From NCBI RefSeq assembly GCF_032362555.1, contig NC_083516.1, positions 3,497,001 through 3,561,000 on the forward strand: a DNA stretch of 64,000 nucleotides, given 5' to 3'. The notes under the pieces were generated by a model. It was not told where the DNA came from, did not search any database, and was given only the letters and a program-made list of their open reading frames with translations. The stretch's first letter is position 1, and every line of letters begins with the position of its first letter. The stretch comes from Amyelois transitella. Lineage: Eukaryota > Arthropoda > Insecta > Lepidoptera > Pyralidae. Below are positions 43,085-56,400 of this stretch, piece after piece. The position numbers were made by a program, and so were the translations under genes.

Positions 43085-44007
43085 TTTGTTGATCTCTGCA
43101 AGTTATTTTTGATTTACTACCTTCCGTGGGCGCAACTTGCCACATTTGCAATTACCCAATGCGCCAAATAGAACCAATAAATAAATGTCAACTTTTCTTA
43201 TGTATTAAAATGTTAATAAACATTGAACACAAAAATTTTGAATTGGTAGATATGAAATAGATAATTAAATTAATGTGATAACATTCTGCTTTTCCAGCCA
43301 TAATAATTTAAATATAATTGAATGGTGGTTAGTGAACATTTTGAACTTTGATTTTGCACAAACACCGAGTCTGTGGAATGTGTAGTCTACATTAAATAAA
43401 GAAAACTATATGAAAGATATCGAACAGCCATGACTTAAATTGTTCAAAATTATCATCTACTTTGTAGTATGAGGTCTACAAAAGAGCATAATATAATATG
43501 AAATCATATTATATTAGCTCTTTAATTGAAATAGCCATAAGATGTACATAATTTATACCTCAGTGATAAAAAATAATTGTATATAAAAAAATAATAAGAA
43601 GGTATGTTTAGGATCGCTTGTGTTAATTGATTTCGATAAAAGAATTGTTCCTTAGTTTATTTATAACTTTATTAAAATATGTGACCAATTAAATATTTTT
43701 TATTTGCTTAAATATAGGTCCTTATAAGTATAGTAAATTAAAAACAGTTGTAAATATTATGAAATAAATATATTTACAATATTATATAGTTTCAAACACC
43801 ATTTAATACGAAAATATAAACTGTATGTTCATTGATTTAGAAACATTAGTAATATTATTTTATTTATTAATCACCGACATATAATCACATCAACAATTAG
43901 GCCAACCACATTCTTACTCTGATTTGGTTTCCACTCTATTTTGTCTCCACTTTTGCTCCTGTAATTGATAGAAACATCCACATTGAATTCAACAACAACA
44001 CATTTTA
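43085..44007 (+). other. Likely 3' UTR and downstream flank of zinc-finger gene
   Basis: AT-rich, with several AATAAA-type signals (for example near 43178, 43395 and 43763). A near-perfect hairpin is at 43480-43523. The minus frame 44098-43871 crosses the end of the next TIR element and has no known domain. Confidence 0.4.
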
Positions 44008-44558
44008 ATATCGACGGTTGAAAGGCTAATTGTGTCAAGCGACATTTTTTGCGATATTGAGTTATATACATATTTGGAATCAGCGAATTTTTCTCCATCG
44101 TTTGGGCTCACTCTCATATTTTTCTGAGCATTTTTTTGGCGCTTGACACAACCGCAAAAAAGGGTCTCATTTTGGCGGTCATTGATCTAAACGACAAAGA
44201 TTTGGGTAAATTTGTGGATCTGCCACTTAAACCTTTTTGACTTTTATCATAATTTTTGTGTCAAGGCGTATGGATTACATTGCATCATACTATTTTGAAA
44301 ATCAGAGGCGATTGCGCCAATTTGCCTTTTCGCTTTTTATAGGATATGGTCGCTTGACCCATTTTGATTTCAAAGATAATATTGAAGTACGTCGCTTAGC
44401 CGTTTTTGTTTTCCATCGCCCCACACACGCATGTCGTTTGACACATTTTGTTGCACGATGTAGGTAGTTATCGTGTTGTGTGCGCTACCGAGGCATGTTT
44501 CGCTCGCGCTCGCGCACGTCTTCGGCGTCAGTCAAACGCCGGCGGTTAACGAAGTTGT

Positions 44559-45101
44559 ACATACATACATACATAAAATCACGCCTCTTTCCCGGAGGGG
44601 AAGGCAGAGACTACCTTTTTCCACTTGTCACGATCTCTGCATACTTCCTTCGCTTCATCCACATTCATAACTCTCTTCATGCATGCTCCTTTAATTTCTA
44701 TTTCTGTAACTACATCTTCTTTCAAATCACAACATTTCCTTACCACGCTGTTCCTTATCCGGTCACTCAATTTCACACCCATCATACTCCTTAACGCTCT
44801 CATTTTCACTGCATTTATTCTGCTTTCGTGCTTCTTTTGCCATACCCAACTTTCACTCCCATACATTAATGTCGGAACCAATACGCCCCTATGCACAGCC
44901 AGTCGAGCCTTTTTGGATAGTTTCTGACTGCTCATAAAGGCATGCAACGCTCCATTCACCATGTTCCCTGCGTTCACTCTCCTTTCAATATCACTAACAC
45001 ACTTGCCATCTGATGTAAACTTTGATCCTAGATATACAAACTCTTTCACTTGCTCAACTTTTTCTCCTCCAATCAAAATATTACATGCTGTCATTTCTTT
45101 C
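44559..45101 (-). mobile_element. RTE-like retrotransposon copy A (5'-truncated)
   Basis: Begins at a CATACATACATACAT tail and matches the 3' end of the element at 30866-32515. About 140 bp corresponding to the GHVERM...GRPRR region is deleted (the frame jumps from VVTEIEIKG to ACMKRVMN). Its 5' end abuts the tail of copy B. Confidence 0.85.
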
Positions 45102-45102
45102 T

Positions 45103-46115
45103 ACATACATACATACATTAAATCACGCCTCTTTCCCGGAGGGGTAAGCAGAGACTACCTGTTTCCACTTGCCACGATCTCTGCATACTTCCTTCGCTTC
45201 ATCCACATTCATAACTCTCTTCATGCATGCTCGGGGGTTTCGGGTACTTTTGACCTGACCCTTTACCAGGACGTCCTTAATTTGATCAAGATACCTTCGT
45301 CTAGGTCTTCCCCCTCCGACCTTTCCCTCCACACTCTCCTTGTATATCTGCTTAGTCAACCTGTTTTCATTCATCCTCTCCACATGACCGAACCATCTCA
45401 ACATACCCTTTTCTATTCCTGTCAATACTTCTTCTTTCACATCGCAACATTCCCTTATCACGCTGTTCCTTATCCTGTCACCCAATTTCACACCCATCAT
45501 ACTCCTTAACGCTCTCATTTCCACTGCATTTATTCTGCTTTCGTGCTTCTTTTGCCATACCCAACTTTCACTCCCAAACATTAATGTCGGGACCAACACG
45601 CCCCTATGCACAGCCAGCCGAGCCTTTTTGGATAGTTTCTGACTGCTCATAAAGGCATGCAAAGCTCCATTCACCATGTACCTGCGTTCACTCTCCTTTC
45701 AATATCACTATTACGCTTGCCATCTGATGTAAACTTTAATCCTAGATATACAAACTCTTTCACTTGCTCAACTTTTTCTCCTCCAATCAAAATATTACAT
45801 GCTGTCATTTCTTTCTCCATTTCAAAAACCAGTGTTTTAGTTTTACTTACGTTCCCTCTCATTCCGTTCTCTTTTAAAGCTTCATGCATACAGTTTACCA
45901 TCTGCTGTAACTCCTCCGCTGATGACGCCAGTATAACCTGATCGTCGGCATAGCGCAGACATTTGACGAGTAACTCATTCATCCTTAATCCACTTTCAGA
46001 CTCTTTGGTTGAACAGTTCCGGTGACGCAACACATCCTTGCGTAACGCCTTTCTCAATCTTAAACCACTCTGTGTGCGCTCCGTTTATCCTGACACAAGC
46101 ACTCGAATCCTCATA
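45103..46115 (-). mobile_element. RTE-like retrotransposon copy B (5'-truncated)
   Basis: Same family and orientation as copy A and directly behind it. Contains the YADDQVILASS region and the whole C-terminal part, but a frameshift at about 45680 (frame break at MVNGALH) and a deletion near 46010 disrupt it. Confidence 0.85.
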
Positions 46116-46696
46116 TAAGCATTTCTTTTTTGTTTTATTTAAAAATAACCGTTATTTAATTCCTAAAAAATTATTGTATTAATGACAAGAACCTAAAGTC
46201 ATGATCACCTTTCTATTGGCATGCCGTTTGTTTCAATTGCTCAATTTTCTTTTTGTATTATTTTGTCTTTTAAACTGAAATATCAATTTAGTGTTGAAAA
46301 TTACATGGCATTAAAATCATTTTCAATTATTTTGTATTACATGGGATGGGCGCTTGAACCATTTTGCTGTCCAGTTATTTGTTCACTTCAAGCATTTGAC
46401 TCATTTTGCTGTCAAGTTATTTGTTCATTTCAAGCATTTAACTCATTTTGCCTTTCCCTGGAAAAGTGTCATTTTGATGTAAGCGCCATAAAATTACTGA
46501 AATATTTCTAAATAGTAACAGAAGTAATGGTTTTACGTACTTTTTAACCTTATAAATATACTGTATTAATTTTATCAAAATCGGTCAAGCCATTTTTTAA
46601 CAGCGAATTTTTTTCCAAAAATTAAAACTTTAAACCGCTTTTTCTCAGCTTTCACAAAATGGCGCTTACCACAATTAGCCTTTCAACCGTCGATAT

Positions 46697-48784
46697 GGAT
46701 TACAGTACATTTGTAATGCAGTTAGTATTGTGTTACAATGAATATGAGATGGACGTAAAGGAGTTGTGAAGTTATATGTATAATGATTAAAATCTGAAGA
46801 GTTTTTTTCTGTTTGATATACATAAATTGTAAAAGTTAGTGTTTAGGAAACTTTAAAATAAACTGCCTTCTCGTCGTTTTTAAAATCTAAACTTTATTTT
46901 CACTAAAAATCCTTTACAATAATCACAACCAGGCGCTAGCTATTCAGACAACACGGCACTGTTTTACAACAAGACAGACATGACAGAACATGCTGATGAA
47001 ACAACTACATGCATTACATTACTAAAAGTATTGTGAAAAAGATATTTTGTTTATTAGTATCTTCTCTTTCAAAAATCTAAAATAGTGACCACGCATAGTC
47101 AGCAGGGGGTGCATGCTGTCCGTAAAATTATTACCATTGTCTTATTATGATGCTGCTTCCTTCAGGACAGTGACAATAAAATATAAAGTAAAACATTAGG
47201 TATGTATTAACATACTGGAACTGAATAAATAAAAAAATATGAAATTTATGAAGACATATCTGTGTACCCAGTGCATCTACAACATTCAGCAAATATAGAG
47301 AAAGCAAATAAATTTCCCAATGATTCCCCAATATTTATCTATTATTTGCGCAAATGCTGTCCTTATGAGGTAACCAGGGCAAATGACCAATTTTGAAAGG
47401 ACCATTGCGAGTCGCACAAATACTTGGTAGGATATTATTATTAAACTTTCGATAATAATAATAGTCAGAAAAAGCTGTAGATGGAAATTGAAAGGCAGTA
47501 TTCGTTTAGGCTCTAAAGATGATTTAGCATGCACATTTCGCGACACCACACGGTGGCAAACATGACGCCATTTCTCTGTATGAGAGAAACTCATTTGGTT
47601 TATGTACATAAGTTTTATGTATAATTTTTGATCATCGCACAAAAGACTTGTCCACATGCTTTTTCAAGTAGTCTATACTTTGAAGTCTCATTTAGGTAAA
47701 TTACATACCTACCTACTTCAAATTAATTTATATCAATAGCAAACCAAAGTAGTGGTAGTCTCTGCCTACCCCTCCGGGAAAGAGGCGTGATTTTATGTAT
47801 GTATGTATATCAAATAGTAAACCGGCTCAGAATTGGAGTCTAGTAATAAAAAGACTTTATAGTAAAATATATTTAAAAAATATATGACTGTCCTTTTTAG
47901 ATCAAATAATTACACAGTGTCAGACAAAAATTTGGATTGGCTTTTTACCCATTCGAATCAAGATCGAGCTAACATTTACATGGACTAGCACAAGGCTGAA
48001 TCACTAACAGGTACCGTTTACCCCATAAAGCGTTCACAATCTTGTACCAACTGCACCCGACTTGCAAAATGAATAAATATCAGTCAAAACTAACTTCAAT
48101 TGTTTCTCGTTTTCTTCTTTAATTAACTCAATTCACATATTAAATAAAGTGCAGTCTATTCAGGATTGTAAGCAAACGCTTTTCGAGAATGGAACCCTTT
48201 TGGACACCCTGTAAAAGTGAGACGTACCAATACGGCGACCTCATTGGACAGGCGGTAAGCGATCGCTCGCAATTTGTATCGCAGCTTGAGTCCACCTTGC
48301 GTTTTCTTGCGCAGGGTCCTCAGTATTGTGTACATGTTGCAAAAATGCAGCAAAAGATATAAAGCCGCCAGGTAAGACACCTGTCGAATGTCGCAAAAAA
48401 AAAAAAGTAAATAAAACATGCAGAAATTGGGCGCAACTGAAAAACAGATTTATTTATTAGGCGCAATATCAAGTTATTATTTATCTGAAAGTTTAAAATA
48501 TAAAACGTACAAAGATTATTAAGTACAAGAAAATACTATTAATGTAATCTTGAATAAAAAATATTGGTTAGAAGAGGCCGATCAGAATTTGCACTTCTTA
48601 TTACATATATGCCGAATATTATTATCAAAATTATACACTATAACTGGTTAACTACAAAATACACAAAACATTCTACAAAGATTAACTACTCCCAAGATAT
48701 ACACATTAAAGAGACCTTATCGGTACCTATTACCCCTATGACTAGGTCTGTAGATAATAAAAAAAGACATATTAATAAATAGAG
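46697..48784. other. Intergenic, no gene recognised
   Basis: A 60 bp RTE-like 3' remnant is at 47753-47812 (GTGGTAGTCTCTGCCTACCC... with ATGTATG tail). Other frames (for example 47657-47286 and 48419-48156, both minus) carry no domain I recognise. Confidence 0.45.
47753..47812 (+). repeat. RTE-like 3' end remnant
   Basis: CTCTGCCTACCCCTCCGGGA AAGAGGCGTGATTTTATGTA then ATGTATG, matching the last 60 bp of the family. Confidence 0.75.
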
Positions 48785-49629
48785 CAAGATCCCAGAGCCG
48801 TAAGACACAACTTATTTTCTAAAGAATGGATCTTTCGATTCTCAGTAGTCTTTCATGTACTTTTAATACCTGCATGTTTGTGAGACTTGCCCGGTGACAC
48901 CTGCGCAGGTACCAGGCGAGAAAGGTAACTAAAAATCACAGTTACTTAACTTAAATTTTTATGACTGATTTTTATATATATTTTATAGACTATTACTCTG
49001 AAGTCATATCAGAGAAGTCAGACGCTTTCCATGCGCCAAAACTTTTGTCAGACGCTTTAAAGCTCTATCAAAAATAAATTAACTTAATTTATTTTTAAAT
49101 GTCTGACTTTTATATATGTTATTCAGATAACTATTACAATGTTGTATTAAATCAGTCAGACAGTTTGTAATGACCAAACACCCCTTAAACACAAGAATTA
49201 CTCAGCCTCGAGTATGAGCGCGATAGCACAATGCGCATGCGCGTCAGAGTAAAATATCTAATATTTGAAAAGTACTTACTGTTTTCAATTTCATATTTTT
49301 GCATATCTATTCAAATACGATGAAATTTATAATTAAAATAATAATTAATCATTTTTAAAATAATATAATATATTGCATACTAGCTGTTGCCCGCGACGTC
49401 GTCCGCGTAAAGTTCGAGTTGAATCTTAATCATACAGTCTGATACAGACAGACAGACAAAAATGTAAAAAAAATTCTCTATTTGTTTCAGTCAAAATATT
49501 AAATGTACAGACAAAATATTTTTACCGTATGATTATATGTAGTATTTAGATTTTCAGTTTTTTTAATAAATACTCAAACAACACAAAAAAAAAACATTTT
49601 TAATAAAAATTAATATATATCTTGTTATT

Positions 49630-49697
49630 GTTGGGACTCGAACTCGGACCGCCAACTTGACAGTCTCACGCGCTAACCACTGGACCATCGAAGCCAT
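49630..49697 (-). repeat. tRNA-like SINE head
   Basis: On the minus strand, GGCTTCGATGGTCCAGTGGT TAGCGCGTGAGAC with B-box GAGTTCGAGTCCC. It resembles a tRNA but lacks a pairing acceptor stem; probably a SINE head. Confidence 0.55.
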
Positions 49698-49727
49698 TGC
49701 GGTGGTGTCGAAATTAAAGTAGACTAC

Positions 49728-49915
49728 ATACATATGGTCACGTCTATATCCCTTGCGGGGTAGACAGAGCCAACAGTCTTGAAAAGACTAAATAGCCACG
49801 TTCAGCTATTTGGCTTAATGATAGAATTGAGATTCAAATAGTGATAGGTTGCTCGCCCATCGCCTTAAAAAGAATCCCAAGTTTGTAAGCCTATCCCTTA
49901 GTCGCCTTTCACTTA
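49728..49915 (-). repeat. SINE-like family A, truncated
   Basis: From ATATGGTCACGTCTATATCC to TAGTCGCCTTTCAC; the head with the GTGTGGTTCCCGG part is missing. Inside the foldback element. Confidence 0.7.
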
Positions 49916-49989
49916 TATTTATATGTTATAGGTTTACTATTACTATACTATTTTTTAATTGTTTATGATTTTATTTTTACGGAAAATTC

Positions 49990-50116
49990 TGCCAGCAACG
50001 ACAATCTAACTGATGATGAGGACGATGACTTGAGTGGACAGTATAGAGATTTAATAAATGATGAAAATTCAAATGATTATTTTGATGATGCAGATGATAA
50101 AGAGACAATAAAATAA
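49990..50116 (+). pseudogene. Short acidic coding remnant in the foldback element
   Basis: An open stretch reading SNDNLTDDEDDDLSGQYRDL, then NDYFDDADDKETIK and TAA. It resembles the acidic tail of a transposase or nuclear protein. Too short to assign. Confidence 0.3.
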
Positions 50117-50836
50117 TTATTCAATTGATTAATCATAATTAATTATTTTTTTATTGAAATTATTATAATAGATATATTTTTTTAAATAAAATAAAAATCA
50201 TTCTTTTTGAAAGGCTATTGCTACAAAAAAATTCATTTTCCCCTATTTATATGCAATATATATGCAAAATGATTAATTATTATTTTAATTATAAATTTCA
50301 TCGTATTTGAATAGATATGCAAAAATATGAAATTGAAAACAGTAAGTACTTTTCAAATATTAGATATTTTACTCTGACGCGCATGCGCATTGTGCTATCG
50401 CGCTCATACTCGAGGCTGAGTAATTCTTGTGTTTAAGGGGTGCTTGGTCATTACAAACTGTCTGACTGATTTAATACAACTTTGTAATAGTTATCTGAAT
50501 AACATATATAAAAGTCAGACATTTAAAAATAAATTAAGTTAATTTATTTTTGATAGAGCTTTAAAGCGTCTGACAAAAGTTTTGGCGCATGGAAAGCGTC
50601 TGACTTCTCTGATATGACTTCAGAGTAATAGTCTATAAAATATATATAAAAATCAGTCATAAAAATTTAAGTTAAGTAACTGTGATTTTTAGTTACCTTT
50701 CTCGCCTGGTACCTGCGCAGGTGTCACCGGGCAAGTCTCACAAACATGCAGGTATTAAAAGTACATGAAAGACTACTGATAATCGAAAGATCCATTCTTT
50801 AGAAAATAAGTTGTGTCTTACGGCTCTGGGATCTTG

Positions 50837-53457
50837 GACTAAAAGAACGATGAGAATTAGTATTCGAATGTTGATGGCGCGTTTATGCTATTCTGCGCAT
50901 TGGTTATGCAACTCTTTATTCTATCTAGTACAATATTACTAGTACATAGCCCTATCAATAAGTAAACGTATTGATAGGGCTCGCCTATAAAATAATGTTA
51001 CATTTCAATACCATACAGCCATACAGAATCTACACTGACCAAAATATACAAAAGATATAAAGGGCATGAAAATTGATTAATACCTAATCATAATTACAAT
51101 GATCAAACGAGATTACAATTTGTGTTAACACTTTTATGAATACATAAACTACTTTTGCATGCATGCGAAACATGCAAGAGGCCGGAACATCTGATGAGAC
51201 GCAACAAATTTTCTCTTCAAATATTTTAAGTCTTCGCATTAAGGTCTTTAGTTGTTTATTGGTTACTGTGCGCCTCATTAAATTTCGGTCTTCGTTACTG
51301 GACTTCACAAAATAAAATAAATCAAGCTTTTGGCACCAATTTGTGATAAATAATAATATTACCGTTATATTGTGACTATCGCTGGTTCTTCTATAAAAAT
51401 ACATGTAAAAATCAGATCTCTGTTTACATCAATTAAGGTGTTTAAAATTAAAATAAAATATCATAACTAATTATAAATTACACATAATAAATAGTATCAT
51501 ATTTATTGTATTCACAAAGAAAAATGTTCTTGTCAATAAGAATTACATGTTCAATTAAATAGAGTTCAGAATGATTAAAATGACAAAAACATATTGCTTT
51601 GCATTGGATTTACATTATCTTACATTTATTGGTAACGAGTAGATTGTCCTTCGGGGAGGTCACAGAACTAAGGTAAGGTTGATTTTACTAATAATGACAC
51701 TCGGTCAAAGAATCCCAATAACGATCACTTTAACATCTGTTTAGTACTTGTACTTAATGAATACCGAATTTATTCCATTATGAAAATATTTTACTTAGTG
51801 AAAGGTTAAACACCTCTGTATCATATAATGTTCTGATTTGACTCACAAAACATTTTATCGGCTGTTCCATTTTGAGTTAATGTTATTAAAAACGTACAAA
51901 GTAAAGAGAGCATGCGGTAAATTAAATAGAAGACAAATAAATCGGAATAGATGAGTTTATCGAACCTGTTATCGCGGCAAATGAATTCTGCTACTACTCG
52001 TTCCCAATACAGTAAATATGTATAATCAAAGGCGGAGAAACATAACCTCTGTTTATTCAAACCAAAACCAAATAATGGGTCGGGTTTCTCTGCTGACTGT
52101 ACCTGATCCGCTGCATGACCTTTGCCCGAGCACACACCTATACGTGAAAGTTTCATTTAGCTAATTTTGTGCGCCACGGTAGCTATAAGTGCACCTGCCC
52201 CTATGTTGGGAATAATAAGTAATTATTTCAAACGGAGAAATTTAAATTACAATAAATAAAATATTTTAGACATCGAAAATATTCAACATAGGTGTGCAAT
52301 CAGGATCATATGTCTAAAAACTAAATATCCACTACTTACACATACAATTACAACAACCTACACAACATGAACTTGGTCCACATAATAAACTTTTGGAACT
52401 AAAAATGCATTTGTTTTAACTATTTAAATAAATATTTTGTTGCTCAAGTAAGAATAAGCCGACCAAAATACGAAGATAACTGCTGAATTAAAGCTGTTCT
52501 TTGCAAAACATCACAAACTTTATTTTTTTCTTTTCTCAAATGATGTTTTACATCATATTCAATAAAAGCATCTAAATGCATGAGTTTTATAGAAAACATA
52601 TTTTAAAAACAAAAGTAAAGACAAGCTTGAAAGCTGAGGCCGAATATTCTTACTGAAAACACAATTTATTTGTTACTTGGGCGACATTTTCCACTATAAA
52701 ACAGCCACAGTGACATGCAACGCCGCCTTTTATTATATTTGAAAACTTTTATCTATAAAATTTAAAATATATTCGATTGAGCTTATAATCAGTGCGATTG
52801 ATATATTTTTTTTTACTTTTTTTGGTACTGTTATCGCATGTATTTTATTACATAACTCATTCAAATATACCAATACGCGGCCATTGAGGTCAAGAGTCGG
52901 TCTGCATGAAGCGATTTACCAACCACCGAATCTTTGAAAATTGTTTCACCATAAAATATTATTATATTTATATGATTTTCGCCATACACTCTGTTCAAGA
53001 CATGTTTTGACAAGAACTAAACGTATCAATTATTGGTCAACATTTTTTGAGAGAACTATAGCGGCATACATTCATTGTCAGGTTAACTACATGTTTATAT
53101 TCTTTTTTAGGCGAATCAAATTACCTATTTGAATTCGTGAAAGATCTGAACAAAAAACATACACACAGGACATGACTTTATTATTTCAACAGTTGTTTTA
53201 TTTAAATCGATATATAACGTACCTTCAGATCTGTCCAAAACACTGTTTTTTTTTTGTAAAATGTTTACTTCACTTTCAAAACTTGTGCTTAGTAAATAAA
53301 GAACTAACATACATCAAATATCTGAACTTTATGCCAACTTTACGCAATGCTTAAATACGCTTGTAAATCGCTCCACCAAGTCCGTTCCTGATCGTGTTTA
53401 AATTATTATTGTTCTATTATTCTACTCCACATAAACCGGTGCTGTAGCTGCATCCAT
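50837..53457. other. Intergenic or 3' UTR of the TMEM120 gene
   Basis: No coding gene supported. The part next to 53458 is probably the 3' UTR of the minus-strand TMEM120 gene. No family A, RTE or Helitron copies are visible, which is unusual for this window and fits transcribed UTR. Confidence 0.4.
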
Positions 53458-56400
53458 TCAGTATTCTACCTGTTCGCTGAGTTTCTGAGGTATGACAAAG
53501 AGTGTGGTCGCTGTGTTCCCGATGCCGAGGAGCAGGAACGACATGCTTAAAGCTGCCACCTGTTTTGTTGCGTTCATAGGGAAATACACTTAATATGAGG
53601 TTACATTATTTATACTACTATAAGGCAAAAACAAAACGCAGCCGCTATCGTGAGAACATTATAAATCTCCTCAAATATATGTTCACATTGGCTATGAATT
53701 ATTTTTCTTAACATATTAGTTTTAAACTTGATTTTGTATAAAAGATGATTAGCGACAGAAGATAGAACAAAAAATATATGAATAGCTGTCATTTTAATCA
53801 TATAATTAAAAGTTAAGTTATCTAATAATTTTACCTTTAATCGTAATAAATAATAATAAAATTAAAAAGGTACTAGCATTATTAAATACTTGTCGTTAAT
53901 TCTAAATTATTTTATAAAACTTTTTTCAATTTACAAATCCTAAATATGTTTAAGAACAGTCTACTTTTCTAGTGAAGTAAATGAGTTTTCCAAATTGCCA
54001 ATTCCAATTTTAATAGTCATGTTATCAGTTAGAGGGACCATCTGTTTTCTGAAGATAGGGCCAATATAAGCCAGTTACAATATATACTCTTTAACTATAC
54101 GAATTAACGTGACACGCAGGTATATGATAGAGAAACATAATCTTATATGTTTTATATTTTAGGTCGATCCGCACATAACATTTGGGGGCTTAGAATGTAA
54201 TCTTAGGCACTTTTATCATAATTAGAAAAAAAATCAATGACTACATACCTGCCATGTTGCTTCCGGATGATAACTGAGGTTGTACAACGTGTAAGCAATG
54301 TACAGTTGGAACACATAGCCTCCGAACAAGAAGGGAAGCAGGTACGACAGTCCTCGCCACATCCACGAGTGGAAACCCTCAATTGTTATGTCCATATTGT
54401 GCCTGGCACCTAAGGCCTTTAGCCTGTATAGGACCCCGCTTTGGTACCTAAACTGCATATATTGTACCACACCTGGAAATATATTCAAATTATTTCACAA
54501 TCAAGATTATAGTTACGATATGCATTAGAATAAAAATTAACTTAGCATACATTATTTTTTTAGACTTTTTTAACAAGGCTACAATAAGTATTTAGTTAAA
54601 GTTTAAAAAAATACTACAAATCACGTCTTTTCTCCTTGCGGGGTAGACATAGCCATGAAGTCTGAAAGTTCATGTTTAGCTGTATGTAAAAAATACTATT
54701 TGCGTAGGAATTGAATTGATGTTTCGATTCAGTGGTGACTAGTTTATGCTCATTTATTTTTTCTCTTTATAATTTTAATATATTTACACCCGGTTTGAAA
54801 TATAAAATTAGCTGTTTAAATTGATACATTTCTACGTAAAAATTTTAAAGTGGAAATGAATTTGCGAGGTAATTTGAGTGAGTGAATGGGTCGAAACAAG
54901 GATTATGAGTGTGAGAACAATACTTTTTGAAAAGAGTAAGACGTGAACCAGTGTGTATTAAAGAAAAAATAAGAAAACATCGAAAACCTTCTATATTATA
55001 TTCGCCATCCCGGAACTATAGAAATGTATACAAATACATACATAAACTATTACCTAACATATACAGTAAACGAAGGTCAATCGGCCGGAGAATCATTTCA
55101 ATGCATGACGCGACCTTTCCTCAGTGTGTGTTGACCATGATATGGCAGATATACTCGTACATACGCTAAATTACATAGGTACAATAGGTATTTTTTATAT
55201 TATACTTAAGGGCCATTTAAAAAAAAAAACATTTAAATAAAACCTGTTAGGCACTTATTTTTTAAAAGACACCAGTCTTACACCAAACACGCCCGATCAA
55301 GTATATTTTTATATAAATAATGCCAAACACCTTTCTATAGTGAGCTTTATCAAAACTTGTTTTTACCATCGCAAATCCCACGGGAACCATACTTTATGCC
55401 GGTCCTTCCCAAGACTATGTGTGAGGTAGGTAAATTGCAAGTTTATATGGATATCAACATTGTTATAAAAATTTCTGAGTCTGTTAAGGTAAATTTTTAT
55501 TGAAATTTGTCAAGTTTCAAGTTTTTCACACTTTTTTATACTATTTAAAAAAAAACAAGGTGATTGGCCTTAGTTTGCGGATATGAACTAATCTGGAGCA
55601 AAGTTCACATAAATAAAAGCAAACTCACAATAATAATGGAAAAAATCAAATTTAGTCGATTTGATAAATCTATAGATAACCACACTGTCACGGAAGTTCG
55701 TAATTTAAACAGATCTAGCTATTGCCTGCGACTTTGTACGCGCATTCCCGTGAGTATTGCTTAAAGTAACCTAAAAATAGTAGGTATGTTTGACTTCTAT
55801 GTACAATATTTTTTATAATATTATATATGTCCTCAAAAAATCCCAAAATTATATTATACATATATAATAACGTCTTCATTCCATACGCTTAGATAGAGCC
55901 AACAGTTTCGAGAAGACTAATGAGCAAGTTTCAATTATTCAGTTTTAAATGTCCTTTGACAAACAAAAAATGCTATTATTTGAATGTTATTTTCATTATA
56001 AAGCCATCTAGCTCAATGTGACCTTGGATTGTTGCTACTATTGGCTCTGCCCCGTGAGGGATAAAAAAGTAATGCTTACCTATATGTGTAATCAGTATTT
56101 TAAAAACACTGTTATACTCACTTATGTAAGCGATGAAGCACATGAAAGTGTGCCGGAACTGATTCCATGGTTCATTCTGGGGCCAAATGAGTAATATCCC
56201 TGCGACCACCGTGGACACGAAGTGGTGCAATCTCCACCAGCCCTTGATCCTGGAGCCGTTCACCTTCAAGATACTCTCCCTTATCGTGAGCGTGCAGTAG
56301 TACCACACCAACAGGAATATCAGTATGAGTTGTAAAGGCCTGCCAACATTTACAAGTTTTGATAAGGACATTAAATAAAACTGCGTCGTTTGCGTCCCCA

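Larger units (their letters stand above)
44008..46696. mobile_element. TIR element with subterminal repeats, containing two RTE-like copies
   Basis: 27 bp perfect TIRs: ATATCGACGGTTGAAAGGCT and onward at 44008-44034 and the complement at 46670-46696, with similarity continuing about 10 bp inward. Both sides contain many copies of a word near CGCTTGACACATTTTG (44130, 44350, 44430; inverted or direct near 46350, 46390, 46435, 46660), and both have CAGCGAATTTTT. Removing the inserted LINE copies (44559-46115) leaves a core of about 1.1 kb with no coding frame, so it is non-autonomous. Target duplication is not clear. Confidence 0.75.
48785..50836. mobile_element. Large foldback element with about 570-bp arms
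   Basis: Left arm 48785 to about 49355 and right arm about 50268-50836 are near-identical inverted copies. They share CAAGATCCCAGAGCCGTAAG, GTGACACCTGCGCAGGTACC, GCGCATGCGCGTCAGAGTAA and AATTCATCGTATTTG-type segments, with only scattered single-base differences. The 0.9 kb centre holds a Helitron-like tail (49381), a tRNA-like head (49630-49697), a SINE-like copy (49728-49915) and a short coding remnant (49990-50116). No target duplication is apparent. Confidence 0.92.

Noticed and set aside
43871-44098. 75-codon minus-strand protein
   Set aside because: It crosses the end of the TIR element at 44008, so it is a chance fusion of flank and transposon sequence; no domain recognised.
44961-45941. 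Plus-strand frames of 100-180 codons over the RTE copies
   Set aside because: They are antisense shadows of the minus-strand reverse transcriptase frames.
51084-51404. 106-codon minus-strand frame as a gene
   Set aside because: Composition is not coding-like, no domain, no splice context, and it lies in likely 3' UTR or intergenic DNA.
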